Origin: an uncultured Spirochaetales bacterium
GTDB lineage: Bacteria > Spirochaetota > Spirochaetia > Sphaerochaetales > Sphaerochaetaceae
NCBI GenBank assembly: GCA_949288415.1
Contig: CASEKE010000015.1
Coordinates: forward strand, 33,753 to 97,752
Reading direction: 5' to 3'
Length of the DNA stretch: 64,000 nucleotides
Both the position numbers and the translations under genes were made by a program. Shown in pieces: positions 26,519 to 36,917 of this stretch. Below the pieces are notes generated by a model. That model had not been told where the DNA came from. It searched no databases and worked only from the letters and a program-made list of their open reading frames with translations. Numbering within the stretch: position 1 is the first letter of the stretch; each line of letters starts with the position of its first letter.

Positions 26519-28189
26519 CTAGAACAGACCGGATATGACTCCGGAATCATCGACATCGATTCCCTCGGCAGCAGGTATTTTCGGCAGTCCGGGCATCGTC
26601 ATAATATCTCCGGCATACGCAACAACGAATCCGGCACCGGCATTTACCTTGATATCCCGTATCGTTATCTTGAATCCTTCAGGAGCACCGATCTTCTTCG
26701 GATCGTCGGAAAACGAATATTGAGTCTTGGCAATGCATACAGGATAGTCACGATAACCTTCGCTCTCGGCCTTCCTGATTTTTGTAAGCACACCGGGAGC
26801 GAAGACTACACCGTCCGCCCTGTATATCCGCTTTGCAACGGCTCTTATCTTGTCGGCAATGGATATATCGTCAGGGTATGTGAACGTTCTAAGAGAGGGA
26901 TCGCATTTCTCCACGGCCCGAAGGACCTTCTCTGCAAGGTCGAACCCGCCTTTTCCACCCTTCTCCCATACCTCGCAAAGAGCTACTTCGACACCCTGTT
27001 TCCTGCAGAAATCCTCTACAAGCGCCAGTTCGGAGTCAGTATCGCTGGTAAAACGATTGAGAGAAACCACGACAGGCAGATGCCATACATCTCTTATATT
27101 TCCGATATGCCTATCGAGATTCTTCATCCCTGAAGCCAGAGCGTCCAGATTTTCCTTCCCGAGATCATCCTTAGAAACGCCACCATGACTTTTCAGAGCA
27201 CGCACGGAAGCGACGAGAACGACCGCACTCGGCATCATCGACGCCAGCCTGCATTTGATATCTATGAATTTCTCTGCACCGAGATCGGCACCGAATCCCG
27301 CTTCCGTGACGACATAGTCGGCAAGCTTCAGCGCAGTTCTCGTCGCGATCACGCTGTTGCATCCGTGAGCGATATTGGCGAATGGTCCGCCATGCACGAG
27401 AGCCGGAGTTCCTCCCAGAGTCTGCACGAGATTAGGCTTTATCGCGTCCTTCAGCAAAGCGCAGGCAGCTCCTTCCCCATGAAGATCTCCAAGCGTGACG
27501 AGTCTGTCGTCATATGTCCTGGCCACGATCAATCTTGCCAGGCGTTTCTTCAGATCGGACAAGTCCATCGCAAGACAGAACGCAGCCATGACCTGGCTTG
27601 CCGTGGTGATCTCGAATCCATCCTCACGGGGAACGCCGTTGCTCTTTCCTCCCAGACCGGAGATTATGAATCTGAGCTGCCGATCGTTCATGTCCAGACA
27701 GCGTTTCCAGACGATCCGCCTAGGATCTATCCTGAGAGGGTTGCCTTGCTGAATCGAGTTGTCGACAAGTGCGGCTATCAGATTGTTTGCCGCTCCTATC
27801 GCATGGAAATCGCCTGTAAAGTGGAGATTTATGTCCTCCATCGGAACTACCTGGGCATAACCGCCTCCTGCGGCACCGCCTTTAAGTCCGAACACAGGTC
27901 CTAGCGACGGCTCGCGAAGGGCAAGACATACATCTTTTCCGAGAAGATTCAGCGCGTCGGCCAGCCCGATCGAAACAGTTGTCTTTCCTTCTCCGGCAGG
28001 AGTAGGATTGATTGCGGTAACAAGTATGAGCCGTCCTTTCTTCCCAACGGTTCCAAGACTTCTATAGTCGACCTTGGCCTTGTATTTTCCATAATCCTCG
28101 AGCAGTTCCTCGGGGATCGAAAGTCTGCCTGCGATTTCATGGATGTGCCTCATCCTATAGCTTTGTGCGATCTCGATATCTGACAGCAT
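26519..28189 (-). CDS. fhs: formate-tetrahydrofolate ligase
   Basis: A 556-residue enzyme that makes 10-formyltetrahydrofolate from formate, ATP and tetrahydrofolate, feeding purine synthesis or acetogen-type C1 flow. The ATP site [28 protein letters not shown] and the folate-binding MPGLPK near the C-terminus are diagnostic. Length is normal. ATG 28189 follows GAGGTG; a GTG two codons earlier (28195) is an alternative. Single-gene unit with its own terminator. Confidence 0.96.
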   Translation of the reverse strand: MLSDIEIAQSYRMRHIHEIAGRLSIPEELLEDYGKYKAKVDYRSLGTVGKKGRLILVTAINPTPAGEGKTTVSIGLADALNLLGKDVCLALREPSLGPVFGLKGGAAGGGYAQVVPMEDINLHFTGDFHAIGAANNLIAALVDNSIQQGNPLRIDPRRIVWKRCLDMNDRQLRFIISGLGGKSNGVPREDGFEITTASQVMAAFCLAMDLSDLKKRLARLIVARTYDDRLVTLGDLHGEGAACALLKDAIKPNLVQTLGGTPALVHGGPFANIAHGCNSVIATRTALKLADYVVTEAGFGADLGAEKFIDIKCRLASMMPSAVVLVASVRALKSHGGVSKDDLGKENLDALASGMKNLDRHIGNIRDVWHLPVVVSLNRFTSDTDSELALVEDFCRKQGVEVALCEVWEKGGKGGFDLAEKVLRAVEKCDPSLRTFTYPDDISIADKIRAVAKRIYRADGVVFAPGVLTKIRKAESEGYRDYPVCIAKTQYSFSDDPKKIGAPEGFKITIRDIKVNAGAGFVVAYAGDIMTMPGLPKIPAAEGIDVDDSGVISGLF

Positions 28190-28268
28190 TTTCACCTCAC
28201 AAGGCAGATGCTAGAGAAAAAAGAAATTTTTTACAACCTGGAACGAGCTTGCAGGACCGAAAACGGCT

Positions 28269-29291
28269 TTATTTCAGCCTGTCCTTATACTTTCTGTAAA
28301 GGCCACGGAATTGATCGTAGGTTATGCCGAGAAGCTCGCTGGCCCCTTTCTGGCTTCCGGAGCTTTCATCAAGAGCTCTCGAAATGAACGAGATGTCCAG
28401 ATCCTCATGGGCTTTCTCCAGAAGCTTCAGATCATAGCCGAACGGGGTTGCCCCCTGCTGCGAAGCAGCATGTCCGGTCCGGTCATTCTCCGCCACGGGC
28501 AACGGGCTCCATGGATTTCGGAATGGATCGAACTCGACATGGTCTATCACATTGCCTTCGGTCCTGTAGACGGCACGTTCGACGACGTTCTTCAGTTCTC
28601 TCACGTTGCCCGGCCATGGATACTCCAGAAGCTGGTGCTCTACTTCCTCCGTGAATATCGGTATATCCGTTCTGGAACATTCGTAGCTCATGCGCGACGC
28701 AAAATACGATGCAAGCAAAAGGATGTCCGTACCCCGGACGCGGAGCGGCGGCAGAAAGAGTACCTCGAACGAAAGACGGTCAAGCAGGTCTTCCTTGAAT
28801 TTGCCATCGCGGCAAAGCTGAGGAAGGTCGGCATTTGTAGCTCCCACTATTCTCACATCGGCTTCATGCGTCACCGACGATCCGACTCTCTGGTATGTGC
28901 CATACTCCACGACACGCAGTATCTTTTCCTGCACCTCGAGAGGCATCAGGCCGATCTCGTCGAGAAAAAGCGTACCGCCCTCAGCCTCCTCGAAACGGCC
29001 TTTCCTCGTCTGGACCGCACCGGTGAAAGCGCCTTTTTCATAGCCGAAAAGTTCACTTTCTATGAGCGAAGGCGGAAGAGCCGCAAGATTGACAGTCACG
29101 AGAGGACCTTCCCACCGTGAAGACAGGTAGTGAATCCTTTTCGCCGAGAGTTCCTTTCCCGTACCACGTTCCCCGATGATCAGAACCGGACGATCCACTT
29201 TCGCAACCTTGCTCAGTCTGGTCTGGAAATCGAGATAGGCCTCGCTCTCGCCGACTTCCTTGACCAATGTGTCCCTAATGCTTGCACCCAT
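28269..29291 (-). CDS. pspF: PspF-like sigma-54 activator
   Basis: A 340-residue bacterial enhancer-binding protein with no receiver or sensor domain, as in PspF. The AAA+ core starts near residue 12: Walker A GERGTGKE (40-47), the sigma-54 contact loop GAFTGA (87-92), the GTLFLDEIG Walker B and the YPWPGNVRELKN sensor region. A C-terminal Fis-type helix-turn-helix (about 305-335) binds enhancers. It is divergent from the main psp operon and should drive the -24/-12 promoters in this window, held off by PspA. No Shine-Dalgarno; TATTAT ends 7 nt before the ATG, so probably leaderless. Confidence 0.92.
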   Translation of the reverse strand: MGASIRDTLVKEVGESEAYLDFQTRLSKVAKVDRPVLIIGERGTGKELSAKRIHYLSSRWEGPLVTVNLAALPPSLIESELFGYEKGAFTGAVQTRKGRFEEAEGGTLFLDEIGLMPLEVQEKILRVVEYGTYQRVGSSVTHEADVRIVGATNADLPQLCRDGKFKEDLLDRLSFEVLFLPPLRVRGTDILLLASYFASRMSYECSRTDIPIFTEEVEHQLLEYPWPGNVRELKNVVERAVYRTEGNVIDHVEFDPFRNPWSPLPVAENDRTGHAASQQGATPFGYDLKLLEKAHEDLDISFISRALDESSGSQKGASELLGITYDQFRGLYRKYKDRLK

Positions 29292-29392
29292 ATGGCAAAT
29301 AATACCACCTATGGCAAAAATTACCAACAATCAAGACCCCACATAGCCCCATTTCCTGTGGAAAGAGCCCTGCTTTGATGCTAGAATCAGCT

Positions 29393-29408
29393 TGGCATGA
29401 AAATTGCT
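29393..29408 (+). promoter_or_regulatory. sigma-54 promoter of the main psp operon
   Basis: TGGCATGAAAATTGCT fits TGGCAY-R-N4-TTGCW. Transcription would begin near 29419. It overlaps an upstream in-frame ATG (29397), which rules that ATG out as the pspA start. Confidence 0.92.
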
Positions 29409-29432
29409 TTTCCTCAGGGCAAGGAGTCACAC

Positions 29433-30080
29433 ATGGGAATTTTCTCGAGATTCATGGACATAGTCAACGCAAACATAAATTCCATTCTGGACAAGGCAGA
29501 AGACCCGGAGAAGATGCTTCGGCTGATGATCCAGGAAATGGAGGACACGCTGATCGAACTCAAAAGCAATGCTGCAGGATCGATAGCGCAGAAAATCAAG
29601 ACGGAAAGGAAGAAGACAGAGACAGAGGCTACGATCGAACGCTGGCAGCAGCGCGCCATCCTTGCCATAGAGAAAGGCAAGGAAGATCTCGCGAGGGAAG
29701 CCCTTTTGGAAAAGAAGAAGCTGACTGAGGAACTCAGCCTGATAGAAAGTCAGCTGGAGGAGAACGCAAGGACGATCGACAGCGCAAAGAGCGAGATAGA
29801 AACCTTGGAGGAAAAGCTCACACAGGCAAAAGCGAAGCTCAAGATAATAAAGGAAAAAGAGGAACGCGCCAGAGCCGAGGAAAAAGCGGAATCTCTCAAG
29901 AGAAAAAACATGAGTGAACACTTTGCGCATATGGAAGAAAAGATAGACCGCATGAATGCCTGGAGGGACATCAACAGCATGGAGTCCAGCGATACGGAGA
30001 AAAAGTTCTCGGATCTCGAACGTGACGAGGACATAGAGAAGGAACTCGATGAACTCAAGAAGAAGGCAGGCAGAGAATGA
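29433..30080 (+). CDS. pspA: PspA/IM30 family protein (copy 2)
   Basis: A 215-residue coiled-coil protein. MGIFSRFMDIVNANINSILD and the AEDPEKMLRLMIQEMEDT segment place it in the PspA/Vipp1 family; the rest is a long charged helical hairpin and a short acidic-basic tail. AAGGAG is 7 nt before ATG 29433. It resembles copy 1 (24513) in length and layout but differs through the hairpin, so this is an older paralog pair. First gene of a five-gene operon with overlapping or tightly spaced genes. Confidence 0.93.
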   Translation: MGIFSRFMDIVNANINSILDKAEDPEKMLRLMIQEMEDTLIELKSNAAGSIAQKIKTERKKTETEATIERWQQRAILAIEKGKEDLAREALLEKKKLTEELSLIESQLEENARTIDSAKSEIETLEEKLTQAKAKLKIIKEKEERARAEEKAESLKRKNMSEHFAHMEEKIDRMNAWRDINSMESSDTEKKFSDLERDEDIEKELDELKKKAGRE

Positions 30081-30454
30081 ACAGCGGCATGATAATCGCT
30101 CTAGTCGCAATCATAGCCCCTCTTATCACATTGATCGTCATTTTCGACAACATTCACGAAGAAAAGATGCGGAAAATGAAGATTGAGGCGGCACTTCGAG
30201 AAGCTGAAATGCAGCGCGGATATGCTCCGGGAACATACTCCAGGACGTTCTCCAGCAAGAAGAGCTATAAAGAATTCGAACGCGAGATGAAAAGAAGGAA
30301 GAAGAAAGGCCAGGAGCCGATCTTCAGCTCTCCGGAGTACGACGAAGCAAGCGAGCGCGCAGCCCTTGAAAAAGGCATCGAAGACCTGCAGAAAAGAATC
30401 GAGAATCTCGATGTGATCCTCAACGAAAAGAAAAGACAGAAACAGGACAATTAA
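30077..30454 (+). CDS. PspB-like membrane-anchored coiled-coil protein
   Basis: A 125-residue protein: one N-terminal membrane helix (about 4-24, GMIIALVAIIAPLITLIVIF), then a long charged helix and a C-terminal coiled coil (about 90-122). The plan is that of PspB, but it is longer than the ~75-residue E. coli protein and sequence identity is not obvious, so the PspB label is by layout and position. It overlaps pspA by 4 bp (ATGA) and precedes a pspC-like gene, the usual pspABC order. Confidence 0.6.
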   Translation: MNSGMIIALVAIIAPLITLIVIFDNIHEEKMRKMKIEAALREAEMQRGYAPGTYSRTFSSKKSYKEFEREMKRRKKKGQEPIFSSPEYDEASERAALEKGIEDLQKRIENLDVILNEKKRQKQDN

Positions 30455-30467
30455 GGAGTAGATACAG

Positions 30468-30881
30468 ATGACACGAAAATGGACAAGGTCGCCTCGCGGA
30501 CCGATATACGGCGTAGTGACAGGATTTGCCGAATGGAGGGATCTGCCAGCGGCACCTACAAGACTTCTGGCCGTCCTGCTGATTCTTTGCACATCTCTGT
30601 TTCCCGGACTTATATGCTATCTCGTTCTTGCCATCATCCTTCCGATGCAGAGGCCTGAGGATGTGATCTCGGACTACGATCCCTCATATTCCAGAAAGGA
30701 AAGAAAGGCACACAGAACCAGGTTCGAAGATGCGGAAGATGCTAAATGGGAGGAAAGGAGCACCGAAGACATCCGGAAGGAGTACGAGGAACTCAAGAAG
30801 AAAGTGGAAACCATGGAAAGCGAAATGTTCGACAAGGAAAAGGACTGGGACGAACGTTTCCGCTCTTCAGAGGACAGATAG
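30468..30881 (+). CDS. pspC: PspC domain protein with C-terminal coiled coil
   Basis: A 137-residue protein. Residues 3-65 form the PspC domain (SPRGPIYGVVTGFAEWRDL, then hydrophobic segments ending in YLVLAIILPM). The rest is charged and strongly helical, with a heptad pattern near 95-130 that could bind PspA. AAGGAG lies before the ATG. It differs from the short PspC at 25199 by this added tail. It probably acts as the inner-membrane partner of PspA copy 2. Confidence 0.85.
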   Translation: MTRKWTRSPRGPIYGVVTGFAEWRDLPAAPTRLLAVLLILCTSLFPGLICYLVLAIILPMQRPEDVISDYDPSYSRKERKAHRTRFEDAEDAKWEERSTEDIRKEYEELKKKVETMESEMFDKEKDWDERFRSSEDR

Positions 30882-30882
30882 T

Positions 30883-31668
30883 GTGCGGATAAAATCGGGA
30901 CAGATACTAGTCGGAGGAGCCGTACTGGTCCTTCTTGTGGCTATCTATGCCATTGCCATGGAAGCATATCTGCGAACCTCGAAAACCGAAGGGACCTTCG
31001 AAGGCGACGTGAAGAAACTCGTAATTGCAAGCTCGAATGCAACGATCACCATAGAGGAATCCGATACCGACGAAATCGGATATTTTCTTGCCAGGTCGCG
31101 AAATCCGGAGATTACGAGAAATTCGTCCACTGTGTTTCTCAACTTCAAAAGTGGTATACTGTCGATCAGGGTTCCCAGGGGCATGGAGATCGAAGCGGTC
31201 GAGATAGACGACGAGAACGGAACACTTGATATCTTCGATCTGGCCGTCGGAAGTTTGGAAGTGCGATGCGGAGGCAACATCTCGATGCATTTCTCGAAAA
31301 TCGGCGACGCTGCAGTATCCTGTGCCGCGATAGACATATCGGAAAGCATATTCGGGACATTGGCAATCGAATCATCAGGCAGGGTGGACATCACGGACGT
31401 CGATGCGGAGAATATCATCCTGGAATTCGACGACGAGGATGCAACCATACTCGGAGGCAGGATCGGCAAGATCAATGCCGAAAGCGGCAGTGGTTCTCTC
31501 GACATCGATACTGCAAACGGAATCGGATACGCAGAGACGGCAGGAGCAGCTGTGACGATATACAGGAATGGAACCGATTTCGAGAACCGCATATATCGCG
31601 ACGAGGAAAATCCGGACGGGACTATCGTGGCGATGCATTCCGACACAGGGTCGATAAAACTATGGTAA
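30883..31668 (+). CDS. Toastrack-like (DUF4097-type) membrane-anchored protein 1
   Basis: A 261-residue protein with one N-terminal membrane helix (about 7-27), then a repetitive beta-strand domain rich in short Ile/Val strands and Gly/Ser/Asp turns to the end. This is the layout of DUF4097/Toastrack proteins that accompany PspC or LiaF-type systems and are thought to sense envelope state. GTG 30883 has GAGGA 9 nt upstream and begins one base after the pspC stop. It overlaps the next gene by 7 bp. Confidence 0.7.
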   Translation: MRIKSGQILVGGAVLVLLVAIYAIAMEAYLRTSKTEGTFEGDVKKLVIASSNATITIEESDTDEIGYFLARSRNPEITRNSSTVFLNFKSGILSIRVPRGMEIEAVEIDDENGTLDIFDLAVGSLEVRCGGNISMHFSKIGDAAVSCAAIDISESIFGTLAIESSGRVDITDVDAENIILEFDDEDATILGGRIGKINAESGSGSLDIDTANGIGYAETAGAAVTIYRNGTDFENRIYRDEENPDGTIVAMHSDTGSIKLW

Positions 31669-32474
31669 AAGACGACAAGAAACTCAAGATAGCCCTGCTG
31701 GCGATCGTGGCGATTCTGGCATTCATCCCCGGAATCGGAAGATTCTTCAATCGCGAGGACCCGATGAAGAATGCCGGGGAAATCGGAATCGAAACGATAT
31801 ATCAGGGAAAGACCACGGTAAGCGTCCACAGCATCTCTGGAAACATCGAAGCCTCTTTCAGCCCGTCCGTCGACGGGGTCAAGGTAATAGCGGAAAGCGC
31901 ACGGGTTACAGAAGGAAACGACGGACAGCTCTCAATACGCAGCATATCCGGAGATATAGAACTTGTCTTCGGCGACGACACTTTCCGAGAGATAAGGCTG
32001 TCGTCGACAAGCGGAAACGTGGGTGCGGAGAACCTTGCGACGGGCCTGGTCGAGCTTTCAAGCACAAGCGGAGACATACTCGCAACAGGTATAGCCGCCG
32101 ACAATCTTGCCCTTTCTTCTCTCAGCGGCAATGTCGTCGCAGCTTTCATAAAAGCGGCCGAAGGCATATTCTACTCTACAACGAGCGGCAATCTCGAGCT
32201 CAGGGACAGCACTGCGGATTCGGTTACGATCTCATCGATAAGCGGTAAAAGCGCGCTAGAGTCCACGACGGCTTCCTCCTTCAGGATCGATACGACTAGC
32301 GGCGATACGGAAATAGACGTTGACGGCAACGACTATCACATCGAATTCGAATGCGGTACAGGAAAGATAGAAACCGGATATGGCACTTTCAGAGGAAAAG
32401 GAACATACGGAAACGAGGAATCTCCTGTGCAAATAAAGTTCAAAAGTGCAACAGGATACCTTGAAATAAGATAA
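31662..32474 (+). CDS. Toastrack-like (DUF4097-type) membrane-anchored protein 2
   Basis: A 270-residue protein: N-terminal membrane helix (about 8-22), then repeated strand motifs of the type SISGNIE, SISGDIE, STSGNVG, STSGDI, SLSGNV and TTSGNLE at about 20-residue steps. That regular SxSGx pattern is typical of DUF4097 beta-solenoids. It lies in tandem with a related but less regular protein, so the operon ends with two stacked-strand surface or periplasmic domains. No clear terminator follows before carA. Confidence 0.75.
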   Translation: MVKDDKKLKIALLAIVAILAFIPGIGRFFNREDPMKNAGEIGIETIYQGKTTVSVHSISGNIEASFSPSVDGVKVIAESARVTEGNDGQLSIRSISGDIELVFGDDTFREIRLSSTSGNVGAENLATGLVELSSTSGDILATGIAADNLALSSLSGNVVAAFIKAAEGIFYSTTSGNLELRDSTADSVTISSISGKSALESTTASSFRIDTTSGDTEIDVDGNDYHIEFECGTGKIETGYGTFRGKGTYGNEESPVQIKFKSATGYLEIR

Positions 32475-32574
32475 TACAATTGCAAAATTGTTGCTTTTTC
32501 AAAGAATACGGCCAAAAAGGTGTTGCAACGCAACCTGCATTTTTATAGAATTCAGTCAATTTGGACAGAACACT

Positions 32575-33633
32575 ATGAAAGCAACACTAAGACTCAAAGA
32601 CGGATTCGAGCTTTCAGGCTGCACCTTTGGTGCGCAGCTCGCTGCAAGAAAAGGCAGAATTGTTTCCTCTGCCGCCATTCCAGGCTATCAGGAAGCAATC
32701 ACGGATCCTGCAAATGCAGGATTGTTCCTAGCCTTTCTGTCGCCCATGGTCGGCAATTACGGCATTTCTCTTTCCGACAATGAGAGCAACGGTTCCACAG
32801 CCGTTGCTCTTGTCGTAAAAGAGCTCTATCGCGGCCCGGTCGGCGAAGGAAGGACCACGCTCGAAAGCTTCATGCTCGAGCACGACATCACGGGAATCGA
32901 AGATGTCGATACACGTGCGCTTAACATACATCTGCGTGACTACGGCGAGATGGAGGCCGTGATGTTCACCGAAGAGCACAGAGCAGAGGCGATGGCCATG
33001 CTGCAGGATGCGGACATGGACGATCCGGAAACATCGCTATATGACACGAGCATGACGAACCCGGAAGTCGACGGGACAAAGGCACCGTCCGCACCGAAAG
33101 GCAGAATCGCTCTTGTCGACCTCGGCGCCAAGTTCTCGCTGATCGAAAGGCTCTATGACTTCGGATACGAAGTAAAGACCTTTACAAGAAAGGCCACCGC
33201 AAAGGAAATCAAGGCATATTCTCCGTCGGCAATAGCGATCTCTTCCGGAGGAGGCTCCCCGGAGAAAGAGACGGAAGCCATCGCCATTCTGAAGGATCTG
33301 GAAGGCGAAAGGATCGTCGGAATCGGAAAAGGAGCACTTGTTCTCGCAATCGCAGACGGACTTTCCATCTCGAAGATGAAAAAAGGCGTACATGGCCAGC
33401 TCACCATCCGCAATGTCGAAACCGGAAAGATATTCATTTCGGAAAAGAATCTGAGTTATGCCATATCGGATCTCGCCGGAGCTGAAAAAGTTTTCGAGGA
33501 ACCGAACAGCGGAAGGTGCGAAGGTTTCGCCAAGGGCAACGCCATCGGACTTCTGTTCTCGCCGGAAGGCGGTCCAGGGCCCGAGGAAAGCTACGAAGTG
33601 CTCAGGAACGCAATCGAAGGAGGCAGAAGATGA
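32575..33633 (+). CDS. carA: carbamoyl-phosphate synthase small subunit, glutaminase-dead
   Basis: A 352-residue CarA homolog. The N-terminal domain is well kept ([30 protein letters not shown]). In the class I amidotransferase domain the usual GICLGHQ nucleophile elbow reads GIGKGAL, with Gly251 in place of the catalytic Cys. The HPE motif reads SPE (Ser329 for His), and the usual NGPGDP loop reads SGGGSPE. Glutamine hydrolysis should therefore be impossible. The fold and the close link to carB (ATGA overlap) are kept, so CarA may be only structural and the enzyme may use free ammonia. Confidence 0.88.
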   Translation: MKATLRLKDGFELSGCTFGAQLAARKGRIVSSAAIPGYQEAITDPANAGLFLAFLSPMVGNYGISLSDNESNGSTAVALVVKELYRGPVGEGRTTLESFMLEHDITGIEDVDTRALNIHLRDYGEMEAVMFTEEHRAEAMAMLQDADMDDPETSLYDTSMTNPEVDGTKAPSAPKGRIALVDLGAKFSLIERLYDFGYEVKTFTRKATAKEIKAYSPSAIAISSGGGSPEKETEAIAILKDLEGERIVGIGKGALVLAIADGLSISKMKKGVHGQLTIRNVETGKIFISEKNLSYAISDLAGAEKVFEEPNSGRCEGFAKGNAIGLLFSPEGGPGPEESYEVLRNAIEGGRR

Positions 33634-36600
33634 GAAGAGACGACATAAAGCATATACTCGTCATCGGATCCGGCCCGATAGTGATCGGTCAGGCCTGCGA
33701 ATTCGACTACTCCGGCAACCAGGCAGTCAGGGCGCTCAAAGAGGAAGGATACGAAGTATCGCTCATCAACCCTAATCCGGCGACGGTCATGACTACGCCG
33801 GGACTGGCAGATCATATCTTTCTCGAGCCACTCACAGTCGAATACGTAGAGAAGATATTCGAACAGGTACGTCCAGATGCGATAATGTCCAACATGGGAG
33901 GACAGACCGGACTGAATCTGACAATGAAGCTCCAGAAACTCGGCATACTAGACAAATACGGAGTCAAGGTACTCGGTTCGTCCGCAAGCGCCATCGAGAT
34001 GGCCGAGGACAGAGGCCTGTTCAAGAAAGCCATGGACGAGCTCGGGCTTGAAAGTGCAAAAAGCGCAATTGCCCACAACACCGAAGAGGCCCTGAAAGCC
34101 AAGAAGGAGATAGGCCTTCCGCTGATCATCCGCCCTTCCTTCACGCTCGGCGGAATGGGCGGCGCAATAGCAAGGACGGACGAAGAGTTCATTCCGCTGG
34201 TTGAGAATGCTCTCATGGTGAGCCCCGTGAACGAGATACTTCTCGAGGAATCCCTCATAGGCTGGAGAGAGATCGAGATGGAGGTCATGAGGGACAGAAA
34301 GGACAACGTCATCACCATCTGCAGCATCGAGAACATCGACCCTATGGGAGTGCATACGGGAGACAGCATCACGCTCGCACCAGCACTTACTCTTTCGGAC
34401 AAGGAATATCAGAAGATAAGGACCGCATCCTTCGACATTCTCAGAAAGATCGGCGTCGATTCAGGCGGATCGAACGTACAGTTCGCTCTATCGCCCGACC
34501 ATGAGAGACTGATAGTGATCGAGATGAACCCGAGAGTATCGAGATCCTCGGCTCTCGCTTCCAAGGCTACAGGATTCCCGATTGCGAGAATAAGCGCGAA
34601 GCTTGCAGTAGGCTATACGCTGGACGAGATCAAGAACGAGATCACCGGAGAGAGCCTGGCATGTTTCGAGCCGTCGATCGACTACATCGCAAGCAAGGTC
34701 CCGCGCTTCGAGCTCGAGAAGTTCCCGCTTCCTATGTCGGCTCTCGGAACGCAGATGAGAAGTGTCGGAGAAGCCTTGGGCCTCGGACGCACAGTGCTAG
34801 ATTCCCTCAACAAGGCATTCCGCGCCACGGAGCAGAAGCTTGAAGGCATAGTCGAACTGGACAGAAAAAAATACGACGTGGAAACACTCGCGAAGAATGC
34901 GCATCCCATGCGCTTTCTCGCCCTCTACACACTGATCAAGGAAGGCAAGGCCGAAGACCTCAAGGCTCTGTCGGACGAGACAGGATTCGATGTCTACTTC
35001 CTCTACATGCTCAAGCAGCAGGCGGAACTCGACAAGGCGATCACCGCGGGACTGACTGAAGACATCTACATGAAAGCCAAGAAGAACGGAATGAGCGACA
35101 GAAGAATTCTCGAGCTCTCCGGTCTCGAGAAATTGCCGTTCGACAAGACAGCCGCAGTGCATTTCGTCGATACCTGCGCAGGAGAAGAGAAAGCCCTTAC
35201 CCCTTACTGCTACCTGGCGTACGGAGAAAAGGACGAGGCCGAGCCGCTCGGCGAGGAAGCGGTGATCATTCTCGCCTCCGGGCCGAACAGAATCGGACAG
35301 GGACTCGAGTTCGACACATGCTGCACACTTTCCAGCAGGGCATACAGGAAGCACGGCAGAAAGACGATCATGATCAACAGCAACCCGGAAACGGTATCCA
35401 CGGACTACAACACATCCGACAGGCTGTACGTGGAGCCGCTCACCGCCGAGAATGTCCTGAGGATCATGAAAAAGGAGAACTGCAGGGAAGTAGTCGTACA
35501 ACTCGGAGGGCAGACACCGCTGAACATGGCGGCGGAACTCGAAAGGAACGGAGCGAAAATAGTAGGCACAAGCCTCGAATCGATCGATGCGACCGAAGAC
35601 AGGGAGCTTTTCTCAAACCTGGTAAGGAAGCTTGGCCTGAGACAGCCGCACAACAGAATGGGCCACAGCCGCGAGGAAGTTCTCGAGAAGGCGGAGGAAA
35701 TCGGATACCCGGTTCTGCTGAGACCTTCGTTCGTCCTCGGCGGGAGAAGCATGTTCATAGCATACGATCCGGCAAGCCTGGAGGAGTACTTCGACAAGAT
35801 GGGTGTGCAGTGCTCCAAGGAAAGCCCCGTGCTGGTCGACCAGTTCCTCGAGGATGCGTTCGAGTACGATCTCGATGCAGTATCCGACGGGCAGAACATC
35901 TATATCGGGGGAATACTGCAGCACATCGAAGCCGCAGGAATCCATTCTGGCGACAGCGCAGCCGTGTTCCCGCCATACAAGAGCAAGCCGGAGATCCTCG
36001 AAGAGATGAGAAGCTGGACGCTCAAGCTTGCCCGCGAGCTGAACGTCAAGGGTCTGATGAACATACAGTTCGCCGAAAAGGATGGCAAGCTCTACATCAT
36101 CGAGGTCAATCCGAGAGCCAGCAGAACGGTGCCCTTCATCTCGAAGGCAAGCGGAGTCGACATGATCGAGGCCGCCGTCAGGGTATTCCTCGGAGAGGAC
36201 CTGCACTGCCAGGGGCTCGTCCCCGAGACAAAAAGCCTCGCGGAGGGACACTGCATAACAGGCTGGGCCATAAAGGAAGCCGTATTCAGCTTCAACCGCT
36301 TCAGCAACGTCGACCCGGCGCTCGGTCCCGAGATGAGAAGCACAGGGGAAGTCGTAGGAATGGGACGCACGTTCGGCGAGGCATATGCCAAAAGCCAGGC
36401 GGCAGCCGACAACATCCTTCCTTCGAAAGGCCGCGTGATCATAAGCGTAAACAACAAGGACCGCGTCACGATCGCTCCGATCGCAAAGGCCCTGCAGGAA
36501 ATGGGATTCGAGATTCTGGCCACAAAAGGTACGGCGAGAGACCTGTTCAACCTAGGCATCCTGACTGACGTCGTCCTGAAGACGCAGGAAGGACATCCGA

Positions 36601-36818
36601 ACATAGTGGACTACATCAGAGCCAGAAAAGTGGATCTGATAATAAACACACCGATGGGCTTCCATGCGAGGAGGAGCGACGACGACATACGCACCGAGGC
36701 TATAAGGGCCCATATCCCCTACACGACCACAACGAGCGCTGCTGCGGCCGCTCTCGAAGCGATCAGATACCTCCAGGAGGATACCCACACGGTGCGGGAA
36801 CTCCCCTGGAAGCGCTGA
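33630..36818 (+). CDS. carB: carbamoyl-phosphate synthase large subunit
   Basis: A 1062-residue synthetase that makes carbamoyl phosphate from bicarbonate, ammonia and two ATP, for pyrimidines and arginine. Both ATP-grasp halves are intact ([20 protein letters not shown] at the start; [16 protein letters not shown] in the second half; [16 protein letters not shown] and [16 protein letters not shown]), with a C-terminal MGS-like allosteric domain (about 930-1062). AAGGAGG precedes the ATG, which overlaps the carA stop. Length and motifs are normal, so only the small subunit is degenerate. Confidence 0.97.
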   Translation: MRRDDIKHILVIGSGPIVIGQACEFDYSGNQAVRALKEEGYEVSLINPNPATVMTTPGLADHIFLEPLTVEYVEKIFEQVRPDAIMSNMGGQTGLNLTMKLQKLGILDKYGVKVLGSSASAIEMAEDRGLFKKAMDELGLESAKSAIAHNTEEALKAKKEIGLPLIIRPSFTLGGMGGAIARTDEEFIPLVENALMVSPVNEILLEESLIGWREIEMEVMRDRKDNVITICSIENIDPMGVHTGDSITLAPALTLSDKEYQKIRTASFDILRKIGVDSGGSNVQFALSPDHERLIVIEMNPRVSRSSALASKATGFPIARISAKLAVGYTLDEIKNEITGESLACFEPSIDYIASKVPRFELEKFPLPMSALGTQMRSVGEALGLGRTVLDSLNKAFRATEQKLEGIVELDRKKYDVETLAKNAHPMRFLALYTLIKEGKAEDLKALSDETGFDVYFLYMLKQQAELDKAITAGLTEDIYMKAKKNGMSDRRILELSGLEKLPFDKTAAVHFVDTCAGEEKALTPYCYLAYGEKDEAEPLGEEAVIILASGPNRIGQGLEFDTCCTLSSRAYRKHGRKTIMINSNPETVSTDYNTSDRLYVEPLTAENVLRIMKKENCREVVVQLGGQTPLNMAAELERNGAKIVGTSLESIDATEDRELFSNLVRKLGLRQPHNRMGHSREEVLEKAEEIGYPVLLRPSFVLGGRSMFIAYDPASLEEYFDKMGVQCSKESPVLVDQFLEDAFEYDLDAVSDGQNIYIGGILQHIEAAGIHSGDSAAVFPPYKSKPEILEEMRSWTLKLARELNVKGLMNIQFAEKDGKLYIIEVNPRASRTVPFISKASGVDMIEAAVRVFLGEDLHCQGLVPETKSLAEGHCITGWAIKEAVFSFNRFSNVDPALGPEMRSTGEVVGMGRTFGEAYAKSQAAADNILPSKGRVIISVNNKDRVTIAPIAKALQEMGFEILATKGTARDLFNLGILTDVVLKTQEGHPNIVDYIRARKVDLIINTPMGFHARRSDDDIRTEAIRAHIPYTTTTSAAAAALEAIRYLQEDTHTVRELPWKR

Positions 36819-36852
36819 CATGACGTTTTCATTCTCCCGGACATCCGGTTAC

Positions 36853-36883
36853 GGAAACTTGCGGCATAGATGCCGCGGTTTCC
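36853..36883. other. two-step stem-loop after carB
   Basis: GGAAAC...GTTTCC flanks GCGGCAT-AG-ATGCCGC, giving a 13-bp interrupted stem. There is no T run on either strand, so it may protect the carAB mRNA end rather than terminate. Confidence 0.5.
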
Positions 36884-36917
36884 TGACGGAACGGGATCCT
36901 GGTCGGGAGGATGGGTT

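Noticed and set aside
29309..29325. Possible sigma-54 promoter before pspF (TGG...TTGCC on the minus strand)
   Set aside because: The GG and GC elements are 8 bp apart rather than 10, so it does not fit the -24/-12 geometry.
29397..29432. Upstream ATG as start of pspA copy 2
   Set aside because: It lies inside the sigma-54 promoter, so it would not be transcribed; ATG 29433 has AAGGAG.
35318..36568. Long alternative-frame ORF (416 codons) within carB
   Set aside because: It shares the strand of an unmistakable carB; its Arg/Gly/His-rich translation is typical of a shadow frame.
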